From assembly GCA_022432975.1 (NCBI GenBank), contig CM039515.1, positions 17,455,488 through 17,519,487 on the forward strand: a stretch of DNA of 64,000 nt, in the 5' to 3' direction. Source of the DNA: Begonia masoniana (taxonomy: Eukaryota > Streptophyta > Magnoliopsida > Cucurbitales > Begoniaceae). The notes beneath the pieces were generated by a model. That model saw only the letters and a list, made by a program, of their open reading frames with translations, was not told where the DNA came from and did not search any database. Each line of letters starts with the position of its first letter. Position 1 is the first letter of the stretch. Of the stretch, positions 36,148 through 48,400 are shown piece by piece. Position numbers and translations under genes: made by a program.

Positions 36148-36494
36148 TGTGAGAGAGAGAGAGATGATGACGCCGAAGAAGACGTTCCTCCGATTCGCTT
36201 CAACCCAGGAGCTGTTTTGTCAACCTTGATTCGGGTAATATTCCGGTAATAACACAAGCAATGATAATGTCACCATGTATTTTGCTTATAAAGATAACAG
36301 ACCGATCAGAATATCCAACACATATATTTTGTTTATTTATTTTATTTTATTTTTCCCAACTTACACTATTTCGGTAAATTAAAATATTAAATATTAAATT
36401 AATTGTCCCATTTTCATTTACCTCTTTCTCTCTCTCTCTCTCTCGCGCCATTGATCAGAGCTTCCGAAGAGCAGCAGCAGCAGGCGGAGGAGAG
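36148..36494. promoter_or_regulatory. Shared 347-bp divergent promoter of the R3H and SCYL1-like genes
   Basis: The two start codons face away from each other across 347 bp. Each ATG is preceded on its own strand by a CT repeat: minus-strand CTCTCTCTCTCTCA just before 36147, and plus-strand CTCTCTCTCTCTCTCTC at about 36,428-36,446. The middle is AT-rich. No TATA box stands out. CT-rich leaders are common in plant core promoters. Confidence 0.65.
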
Positions 36495-39400
36495 ATGTTC
36501 AAATTCTTGAAAGGAGTGGTGGGCGGATCTGGTGCCGGACCTAAAGATCTACCCTATAATATAGGAGATCCTTATCCCTCCGCTTGGGGCTCTTGGACTC
36601 ACTTTCGCGGCACCTCCAAGGTATCTTTTTTTTTTTGAGCTGATTTGAATGTTCTTCGACGTTCGTGATCCTGAAATATATATATATGTGTAATTTGGAG
36701 TTAATTTAGATTATCTGTATTTGCGGTTTTGATTCTAGTACATATGGCGTTTGGCATGATTGCGGTTTATATGCGTTTCTGCTGTGTCGTTTTCTTTAAG
36801 ATTTTATTTTTATGGAATAATTATGTTTTTTTGTGTGTACTGAATTATAATAGGTGTGGCTGTTTGATTGATTTATGGAATAATTATGTTTTTTTGTGTG
36901 TACTGAATTATAATAGGTGTGGCTGTTTGATTGATTTTTTAATGTTTATGGAGTTTTGGTCAATTGAGTTGCGTTTTGGATTTGGCTGTTCAAAGTGACC
37001 TGCTAAATGTGGTTCAAGAGGATCGTATACTAAAAGATATTCCTCAGATGGATAATTGAGCGAGTGAAATCCAACACTGGTGATTTGAAGTTCCTAATTT
37101 CTTTGGTGCTGATGTTTGAATTACTGTATTTGTCTTGGAGTATTAACTTTGACATTATATGTCTTCTTTAACCACTTTGAAAGGGTTTTTGGGAACGTGG
37201 TATATGGCATTCAGTGGAAACCAGCAACACAATATCATTCTCTATAATAAAAAATTCAAACTTGGTAATCAAGTTTTTAATTTACTAAATCTTGTCCAAA
37301 AAATTGTATCGATTTTAGTTAATACATTTTTTTTTCTGGTATCTGGATGGGTGATATATGTACTCATGTCATCTTTGAAGCTCTTTCGAGCTTACATATT
37401 TTTATGGGTCAGATATATCAAAGTCCTCAGAATTGATTGTTTTATCATTATGTAACATTACTTTTAATCAATTATGGTACGATCTGAGCATTAAAATTCT
37501 GATGAAATAGCTTTTGTCTAAATGAAAAAAATTCAAACTTTGCCAAGCTTTCTGGATATTGATAGTGTCATTTTCAAAACATCCAAAATTGTTTTAATTA
37601 AAGCTCTTACTTTCCTTCTCTGCCTTTAATTTCCATCTTAACCTTGGTGTTATGTTTGGTTTTAGGATGATGGATCTCCAGTATCAATCTTTTCTCTTTC
37701 CGGCAGTAATGCACAGGATGGACATTTGGCTGCTGGACGAAATGGTGTCAAGCGACTACGCACTGTAAGCTGCCAATAACTATGAAATTATATTGATGAG
37801 ATGTAAAAATATTGTAATATTTTTTTTATCTGTCACGATTGATTAAATGAATTCATGGTTTAAAAGTATGATTATCATTATTATTTTTATTTATTTATAG
37901 AATTTTATTGCACCTAAACATTTAAGAGTTCTTAATATGGTTCTATCGGTGAAATTTTGTCCGAGAGATATTTTTATTAATGAGAGTGTTGTCAACGTGT
38001 TGACTTGGCTCTATATCTATGGGGTAACTGCTTGTGGCTGTGATTCTAATAAAATTTCAATATTTCCTCAGAAAAACACGCTATGTTGTGAAGCGATAAT
38101 TTTCTCACCATTACTCGTACATTTTCTTGATGCTTGGCCTTTAGTTCTAGAATGTGAGTTGGTGAGACATTCATGACTCAAGTATGTGTAGCTCTCTCTG
38201 AGAAAGTGGTTGTAGTCTCTGTTTATGAGTTCTGTGCATTTTTTGTTTTTGAAAAACAACTATTACATGGTCAACATGTTGTCAAATTATTGGACGTAGT
38301 CTTTGATAGGACCCCGAGTACATAATAGAAGAAATATAGATTAACACTAAAAAGGAACTTTGAATTTAAGACTACCGAGCACCTTAATGGCGGCTTGACA
38401 CCTCCCAAATACTTTTACCCAATTTCTTCCCTGCCTTTTTCCTCTATCCCCTCCACTTTAATTCCTCCCACTCCCCAAGGAAACCCATGCCACATAGGCT
38501 AATAAACCTCTATGCCACGTATGCTAACAAATCCACTAATCAACTAGTGCTCCCTCCCCCCAAGACCTATCAAATACATAATGTTGACTATGTGGCTTTC
38601 TTCTTCTAAGACTGAGAATTGAAAAAAGTAGTGAGATGTTAGTGTCTCACTCATTTTATAATTGTTTCTTTAGGCTTTATTTAACATTTTAGAGGGTTCT
38701 AATTCATAAATATATTTCTGCTGATTAAAATTTACTAGCAGTATATATTGGTGGTTGACTTAACCAGCAATGGGTGTCTAGAGTAGCCAGTGTCACTGGC
38801 TGATTTGAGTTCAGCTTATATGCTGTCTTAAAAATGCAAGGTATCTCTACAGTTATAATATTGTTAAGTACTAGACTGTATGTATATGTCTTGCATGGCT
38901 GTGGACACGGTAATTGTTATCACCAATTAAATGATTAAATAGCTTATGGCATATCTGTTTGCGTGTGGGTAAGATGGCGTCTTTCACATTTACGCATAAG
39001 AAATTCCCTTCTTATTTATATAGGTTTTTAATGGAAAAAAACTGATTTATTTGTTAAGTGATTTATTATAGATTTTCACTCTTTGTTTAATAGGTTAGAC
39101 ATCCAAATGTCTTGTCATTTCTTCACAGCTCAGAAGTTGAATCCTTTGATGGTTCTACAGCAAAGGTTACCATCTATATTGTAACAGAACCTGTTATGCC
39201 ACTCTCTGAAAAGACTAAGGAACTAGGTTTAGAGGGTACACAAAGGTATAACAACCTGCTTAGCTGTTTTAAACGGTTCCCTCTGCTTTTATAAATCATT
39301 GATTGCAGTTAATCATTTTTTTAAATGCATTTTTAGTTATTCCATTCTTTTTCAGTCGCCTGCTTCTTAAGTCACGAAAAATTAGTTACTTGAATCTGAT

Positions 39401-42400
39401 AAAAATTTGAAATTTAGAAGAAAAAGGGCACTGATGGTGTTAGAATTGCCAGATCAATTTGGCTGTAAATTGTCGATGCTATTTTTCTTGCTCGGTGATG
39501 GGAAAAACTAGCTTAGGATTGATTGAGAATTGCAAGAAATAGTTGTCATAGTTAAACATGTAGGGTACTTTGACTCAATGGACCTCATGGTTGTCACAAT
39601 CTTCATTAGAGATTGTACGAATTCTGGAATCTCATATTTAATTGATAATTTTGTAACTTGTTTCTTTCTTGGTACGCTTTCTGTCTTCAGTTTCTACTCC
39701 TTGTCCTCTGTATCTTTTGTTCTTTTTTTTTAACAATGAATAGTGCTTCAAACCTTGAGACAATTATCATTATAATTAAGTACATCTTAGAACTAATATC
39801 TATTATCATAGAGTGAATCTTCGAACAAGTTGACTTGTTGGCAGGGATGAGTATTATGCATGGGGACTCCACCAAATTGCTAAAGCTGTGAGCTTCTTAA
39901 ATAATGACTGTAAACTTGTAAGTTCAGAAGCAATGTTTCATTGCATCATTGATAAAAATTAAGCTCTGTTTAAATGCTGTTTTTCTAAGTCCACGCTGTT
40001 AGCTTTGTGATCATAACCCTATCACAGTTTGATATTTTTTTGACTATATCAAATACAGGTTCACGGTAATGTTTGCCTGTCCAGTGTTGTTGTCACTCCA
40101 ACTTTGGACTGGAAGCTTCATGCGTTTGATGTTCTCTCTGAGTTTGATGGGAGTAATGAAGCTTCCAGTGGACAAATGCTGGTAATTTGTTTTTCTTAAA
40201 GTAATTACGTTGTTGATTCTGCTCTATAATGACTTGTTGGAATGACAATATTGTCATTCACTTGATTTTTGAGTTACTGTGAGAAAATTATATGGGAAAA
40301 ATAATGTTTAGTTTCAACTCATGAGGCCTTAAACGGTATCATAACAAATAGTATATTCTCTTCTATTAAAGGACTGACTCAAAAAGATATTTTGTTAAGG
40401 AAATATATTCTTGTCACTGTTTCTGGCAATCTATCACATTTATTGATAGACTTTCATAAGAAAAGAGCTGTGACATTATTCCATCTGAGTTCAAAGTTTT
40501 TAAGGTCCTTTGTTTTTTAAATGTATTTTCTCTCCCAAAACACCATCCATTAATTGAAGCACTGGAGAATCAATTTGGGTTAGAAGATTACTCATCCCAT
40601 TTGTGAGAATTCAGACATCCCATTTTCTCTTCATTCCAATCTCTTTCGCTCTCGTGAAAATACGAGCTCCCAGATAAGGAAGCATATGAACAATGAAGAC
40701 TCGGGTTTGCATCGTCATCAACTTGTAAAGTTCATTCTCAATTTGATCATCCGTCACTGAATGTGAAATCATGCTTCGGTAAGAAACACGAGTGTTAGCA
40801 GTTTGCAAAGCATCTGTTAGGAAGGGAATCAAGGTAGGTAATATTTTAATTTTTCACTTCATTATTTGAATTGAAAAAATTAAGATATCACCCACTTTGA
40901 TTCTACCTTGCGAGGTTCAAAATCCAATCTTTCTTTCGTTGTTCCCATTAAGGTTGATTATCTTGAAAGTGGGTGACTGTAAGCCTCTTATTGCTCTCAT
41001 GAAAGACTGTATTACATTGTCTTGTCGATCCATGAGATGAAGAAATAATGAATTCATTATCCTTTTTTTCCCATGTATCCCTCGTCTACTTATTAATTAG
41101 GGTGAAAATCAAAGAAAACACTGAACTATAGGATGTTTTTAAATTCCAACACCGAATAATTTTTTTCGTCAATTTGAACATCAAATTTTTCACCGTTAGC
41201 AAATTGACACACTCTGTTAAATGGACATTAAAAATTATACAATTCAAACCTTGAATTGAAAAATTAAGATATCACCCACTTTGATTCTACCTTGCGAGGT
41301 TCAAAATCCAATCTTTCTTTCGTTGTTCCCATTAAGGTTGATTATCTTGAAAGTGGGTGACTGTAATCTCCCATTAGTGGCTTAAACTCTCTTGAAAGAC
41401 GGGTAAAAGTTGCATATGCTAAAGCGCTACGAAATTTCGGACCATTTTGGGAGACCCCAAAAGAGTAAGATCGGTTGAGCCATTTGGTTTGATGAAGCCG
41501 AAATTCCGTCCTCTCCCCAGCTTCTCGACCGTCGTGGCTAATGCTAGAGTAGCATCATATGCCCATATCCCAAAAAAACTCAGTTCAATGCGCGAGACGC
41601 TCAGATTTTCCTGTTCAAACACTCTTTTCCATCTGAGTTCAAAGTTTTTAAGGTCCTTTGTTTTTTAAATGTATTTTCTCTCCCAAAACACCATCCATTA
41701 ATTGAAGCACTGGAGAATCAATTTGGGTTAGAAGATTACTCATCCCATTTGTGAGAATTCAGACATCCCATTTTCTCTTCATTCCAATCTCTTTCGCTCT
41801 CGTGAAAATACGAGCTCCCAGATAAGGAAGCATATGAACAATGAAGACTCGGGTTTGCATCGTCATCAACTTGTAAAGTTCATTCTCAATTTGATCATCC
41901 GTCACTGAATGTGAAATCATGCTTCGGTAAGAAACACGAGTGTTAGCAGTTTGCAAAGCATCTGTTAGGAAGGGAATCAAGGTAGGTAATATTTTAATTT
42001 TTCACTTCATTATTTGAATTGAAAATACCTCATAGTGGGTCGATTTGCTAACGGTGGATAATTTGATGTTCGAATTGACAAAAAAAATTGTTCGGTGTTT
42101 GATTTGAAAATCACCTCATAGTTCAGTGTTTTATTTGATCTTTACAACTATTAATTATACCACGCATTTTATGATTAGAGGTAAGTACATGTTACCTCCT
42201 TCAACTTTCTATTTAAACTTCAAGTTATGGCAAATACACATTATCCATGTTTGCATCTGGAATAATATGTAGATGTGACCGTCTAAGTATTATTATATGT
42301 ATTTTATAATAATAAAAAGGTAATATCGTTATCTTCTTAAGTTAACGTGGGCTTTCAGATGAATTTCATATAAGTTTTCAAACTTATTTCACAGTTAAGT

Positions 42401-45400
42401 GTGGGTGTTAATCTCGTATTCGGAACATAATCTGTTGCAACACAGAAGATTGACATTAGGGAAATGTTTGGTGTGCATAACTTATCTGTATAGTTAGCTC
42501 ATGAATTTATTTTTTGAGTTCTTTACTTGGTATTGAATGCATCAGGTATGGTTGTTCATATTCTATACAAATCAGAGCCTTATTGGCACATGCTTTGTCC
42601 TTGATTTTGATATAGGATGTCTTATATATGAGCTCTTTTCTGCAATGAAGTTGGGAAAAACAGAGGAGCTACGGAACACAGCATCTATTCCAAAGGTAGT
42701 CATTCTTAATAGCGAAATGAATCAACCATTCTTAATATTGTTGTTTTCCTTTGTCCACCTCATGTACCCCCCCTGTCCCATAGGCAACAATATCTGATTA
42801 CACTCGTGAATTTAATGTCTGAATCTTCATTTATCTTTGCATCTTTGCTCTTCCTTCATGGTAACAAGGAGTTGTACCTTCAGGCTTCATCTGATGATTT
42901 AGGAAAGATTATCTATTTTTGATTTTCTATTTTTTGATCCTTGAACTATTATTATTTTTTTTTTTTTCTGATTGAAAGATGTTACAATCATTTGCTTTCA
43001 GTCTCTACTTCCAGATTACCAGCGGCTCTTGAGTTCCATGCCTTCTCGCAGGTTGAACACATCAAAGCTTATAGAAAATAGTGGTGAGTAATTTTTTTCA
43101 TTGAAATTCAGGTTGGTAATATTTGAAAAAATGGCTCTCTTTAGAGGAATCAAATCATTACATTGCCTTTTGCTCACCAAATAAGTGGGGAAGGTAGATA
43201 AGTTACTGTGCAGAGATCAAAAGGTTGATATGTAATGCAACTGTCTTATAAATAATATAAATGAAATATACTGGGCATCTTTTAGTAGTGGAGTTTTGTG
43301 GTCTGTGTATCTTTTCGATTATCCTGAATCTGACATTCATTTGTTATTTTATGGATAGAATATTTTCAAAATAAGTTGGTCGACACGATACACTTTATGG
43401 AAATTCTTAGCTTAAAAGACAGTGTTGAGAAGGATACCTTCTTCCGCAAGCTTCCAAATCTAGCAGAACAACTTCCTCGCCAAATAGTACTGAAAAAGGT
43501 GCAACTCTTGAAAATGCATGTTTCTGTCAGTTTCATCACAATTGTTCTCAACAATGTTTTCTATCTTTTCTGGGTCTGTACAGTTACTACCTTTATTAGC
43601 TTCTGCACTTGAATTTGGTTCAGCTGTTGCTCCTGCTCTGACAGCGTTGTTGAAAATGGGATCTTGGCTTTCAGCTGAAGAATTTAGTGCTAAGGTTCAT
43701 AATACTTTTTTTTTTCAATTAGATCGAGCTGGCTTCTTGATCTTCAGATTTATTAAACTATCGTAGTTTATTTATTTATTGTATGAATCAACTCTATTTG
43801 ATTTTCGTTTGACATGAATATTGTCTGCCAATTCCTTGTAGGTTCTACCAACAATTGTTAAACTTTTTGCTTCCAATGATCGAGCTATTAGAATCAGTCT
43901 CTTGCAACATATTGATCAATTTGGTGATTCTTTATCATCTCAAATTGTTGATGAGCAGGTACAAAACCAATTGTGATCATAAGGTCCTTATATATTCAAA
44001 TTTTGGTAGAAGGCGTGAATTTCTTTTTGATGGCTACCCTGGGCTGAAGTAGGGTATCAGACTGAGTGGATATGGTACTTGTAATTTAAAGATTTGGAAA
44101 GAACCAAATCAAAATTTTGCACGACAACTTTTGTTGATCTCCCTTTGCATCTGATTAGGTCTATCCTCATGTGGCAACTGGGTTCTCTGACACATCTGCT
44201 TTTCTTCGTGAATTGACTCTTAAGTCCATGCTTGTTTTGGCTCCTAAGGTAAGCAGTTGTTATTTAGCTAGGTCTGTCTCCACTGTGAAGTTTATTAAAA
44301 TGAAATTATAGCTTATATATAATGGGACCAAAACTTTGGAGCCCACTTTTGGTAGCTTGCAGATTTCATGACAACTACCAAAATCTCTTTTTATGATGAA
44401 TTCAGAACCATGTAAAATCATTATCATTTGGTTTTGCAGCTTTCCCAACGTACTATTTCAGGATCTCTATTGAAGTATCTTTCGAAGTTGCAGGTATTTG
44501 CAATATTGATTCGTCTTGAATATGTTTTTCTTTTTCTTTTAATATGTAGTAAATTAACAGTTTTCTTCTACAGTTAGAAATTGTGTGCGCATTGATATTT
44601 TCATCTTCTTTAGGTTGAGTACATTTCCTTAGCCCTTTTACAAATTCAAAACCGTCAACATTACCCGTGATGGGTCGATGGGATTTGAGAAGGGAGCTTT
44701 AGTAGGTAACAGTCCCATTCTTGGGACAAGATAAAGGAATGAGCAAATGTGAACTGGAATTATCTTTCTATCATGAAATAAGATATACTATTATGTGAAA
44801 GAATTTAGGAGGATTAAAATCATTCTTTCATTGGGAATTGGAGCTTAAAACATATTCTTTGAAAGGCAGGGTCTTTTGCTATCGAGCTTAGCTACTTTTG
44901 GCTTTATAGAAGCAGTGGGATGGTAAATTATTTGCTATCTAATGATACGAGTATAACAAAGAACTATTACCATGAAAATCTTTACAGGTTGCACTCGAAG
45001 TAAATCCAAAATGCTGCTCCATAACGATGAGAAACATATTTGTACTATCTTTTATATAAATAATTTTCAAGTATTGCAGGTTGATGAGGAACCAGCGATC
45101 AGAACAAATACCACCATTTTGCTAGGAAATATCGCTAGCCATCTCAATGAAGGGGTTCGTATAAGTACCTTTTCACTTGAAACTGTTTAGTCTTACATTT
45201 TGCTGGTCAATTTGAATGATTTTCATATAGATTTTGATTAGATTTGTTGTTGACGAGGATATAAACTTATTTGTGTTATTATATGATGCAGACGAGAAAG
45301 AGAGTTTTGATTAATGCATTTACAGTTCGGGCACTGCGGGATACTTTTTCTCCAGCCCGCGGAGCAGGTATGAAAACTTTAATATGTTTAGCCACGCAGA

Positions 45401-48400
45401 GATGGAACCATGTATGGTCCAGTGTGGACAGCTACCCTCAATTATTATTATTATTATTTATTATAACTCATTTATATTAAGAATGAGAATATAAAAGAGA
45501 ATAGGAAGGGAAAGACCCATCCCAAGCAAATTGCCTCTTTTTTCTTTGATTATTTCCTATATATATATATCCATCTGTATTATATCGATTCTTCCCTCTT
45601 ATTTGTTTAGTGTTCTGCATGCTATTTTTTCCAACTCATTTATGTATTATTTCAATGATTTTTTTTTTTTCTATAGAAATTTAGATATTGTACAATTGGT
45701 GGAGACATTTCAATCTCTACTTCTAAAAGCCCTTTTGTGTTTTATTTATTCTCTTTTGATTAATTCAATAGTATTCTATACTCTCAATTCTATTTATATG
45801 AAGGAAATTCATGGATCGGCTAAACTTTATCATAATTAAAAAAAAAAAATCATTTTTCTCTAAACTACTTATAAAAAGAAAATATATTTTAACATCTCTA
45901 AAAAAATAAAGGTACAAACTTAAATTTGCATAGAAATCAATATGGCAATGTTCTTACCAATTTAGCAATTTTTTTTTATAAGAAACAAAAATCATTAAAA
46001 AAAATAAAGTACAAAGTGATGGATGGGAAAAAAATATTCATTTACAATGATCTTAAAAAATTAATGAAAAATAATCTCTTTAATTAAAGAGAATTACAAT
46101 AAAATGATAACTTCTAAAATAATTAAAGCTATAAGTCTAATTAACAATAAAAAAAATTAATATATTATCTCATAAATCAGGTCTTAGAGATTTATCTTTA
46201 AATATAATCTTATTGCGATAAATTCAAATAGCTCAACAAATAGCTAAAATACAAAGTCTTCAAATTAAATTTATTTTCGTATATTGTCCGTCTATAATAG
46301 AAATATCATTGATAACATTCTTAATGTCAAAATGAATTCCTATTGACCGGTTAAAAGATGAAAAAAATTTGTACTACAATTGTCTAGTCATCTCACATTG
46401 GATCATAATGTGGTGGTTAATTTCACTCTTGGCCTTACATAAATTTAGCACCTCTTTCTTAGAGAAAGTATTATTTCCACTATTCTCGTTTAACATCAAT
46501 TATGACGTTGAAGAGGTGGTCCATATCAGGAAAAAAAAACTTTAATATTCATGATAAAGTTCTTATTAGGAAGAAAAAGTATTAAACAAGGCTGATGCAA
46601 ATATTTATTCATAGTTGACATTTTTATTTCCAAGTTACATATTTTAACCTCTACCGATAAAATATTATTATTGGAGAATTTATTTTGCAAGTAGCTTCTA
46701 GTTTTCTTTTTTCTAGTCTTTTGTGTGGAGTAGGTGACTGTTTAATTTTATTTTCCTCTGTTTTGTCTAGGATTATTTGAGGAAGTTTCTCTACATTTAT
46801 ATATCACCCTTTTCTGTTGTTACCAATTGTTATTTACTTGATATCTTTCAAACTGTTGCTTTAAAATTACTTTTGCAGGCATTATGGCTTTATGTGCCAC
46901 CAGTGCTTATTATGACAGCACAGAGATCGCAACTCGGATCCTTCCTAACGTGGTTGTGCTTACAATTGATCCAGACAGGTTAAATTTTCTAACTGATTCA
47001 ATGATAAAATATGAATGTAGCATTTAGATTTCTAGTGTTGAAGGTCACTTTTGAACTGTGTTATTTAAATATTTAGACTTTGACGTTGCTCTTTAGTGCA
47101 TTTTATTTTTGTTCAATGAGTCTCCTTTTCAGAGAATTTTGTTTTCTTTTAGTAATCATCTTTATTATAAGAATTTATATTTCTTATAATTGTTTTTTGT
47201 TAATTGAAAATTTTGATGCACTTTGCACATATTTTATGGTTGCGTTATGTGGTTTTTCTTCTCTTTTTGCAGTGATGTTAGAGCGAAGGCATTTCAAGCA
47301 GTTGACCAGTTTTTGCAGGTCGTGAAGCAATATTATGAAAAGGTTAGAGATTCTAATTCCAGCTTCATGATCTGATCTTTTTTATCTCATCTATCTTTAA
47401 CTTTTCCAGTTCATCTGAAGACTTAAGGTTTTAAAAATAGCCTTTTCATTTGATGACTATTTTTTTTTTTTTGTTGAAGGGTTGTAGTGACGCAGTTTTA
47501 ATTAAATTATGAATTTTCCAAAAAAAAAAAATTGCTATTAAATTTCATTTTAGAAATATTTTTTATTATTGCTTGTAACTCCTTATGTGTTGGCGTTATA
47601 ATTTTATTTTGGGCTAGTGATGTGGGGCTTAAGACTTAGGATATTTATTGTATAGAACAGTTTCCCTCGTCTAGGGATTGTGCTCATATCATTTTGTTTC
47701 TATTTTCTGTGAAAGTATTAATACTATAATCTGAAAATAATGTGTCTCTGGTTTGGATAGTATATGCATTTTAAACCATTAAGTTTTATAGATATATATA
47801 TAGATACAAGATACAAATCGTTTACATAGAAAATTCAGTTCGCTTGAGGCTTACAATAATTTAGAGGTGGCTGCTAATCGCTCTGACTATTGTCCATATG
47901 ATGAGCTTCTGATATTGTATTTGGCAAAAACTGTTTTGGTTTTTTGTAAAGCATTTTTTTTTTTCCAAACAGAGTAAATACTTCTTCGGTAATCGAATTT
48001 TTTGGAAAATTTTTCCAACTGAAAATTCTAAGCTAATAAAAGCTAAATTTTGGCAAGCATACATTTAGTGGTTTTGCTCACTTTGTTGCCACCCACTGCA
48101 CATACTTAGAATTTGCTTTGTCAGTATCTTATTTCTTGTTGGGTACGTGTACTTGCAGACAGCTTCAGGAGATACAGCTGGTTCCACAGGTTTAGGAATA
48201 CCAACAATAAATGGAAATGCCAGCCTACTGGGGTGAGTTTTTGCGGTCTTGAAATTATCATCCTAGTTTGTTACTTTTGGAAAATAGGACTTGTGGTACG
48301 TTAAGGTTGCCGATTTGAAGTGTTTTTGCCTTGTTGCCTCAAGTTTGACTCCTAGGGTCTTAACATCTGGATTCATGACACCCTTCAGATTACTGGTTCA

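Larger units (their letters stand above)
41099..42147. mobile_element. Pack-MULE-like element carrying GLR exons, in SCYL1
   Basis: Terminal inverted repeats of about 110 bp (41099-41208 and 42038-42147) share CACTGAACTAT, CAACACCGAA-type and CACCGTTAGCAAAT blocks in opposite orientation. Flanks are TTATTAATT (41090-41098) and CTATTAATT (42148-42156), a 9-bp target duplication with one mismatch, as expected for Mutator-like elements. The 830-bp interior has no transposase. It holds two pieces of a glutamate-receptor-like gene on the minus strand. It lies where the SCYL1-like gene lacks an exon. Confidence 0.8.

Noticed and set aside
42546..42615. Degenerate remnant of the missing SCYL1 exon
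   Set aside because: I compared VWLFIFYTNQSLIG with the expected kinase block; only isolated W/L positions agree, so it more likely is intron sequence.
45380..46760. Possible extra gene in the long SCYL1 intron 14
   Set aside because: Only A/T-rich sequence with short accidental frames. The exons on both sides join in phase across it.
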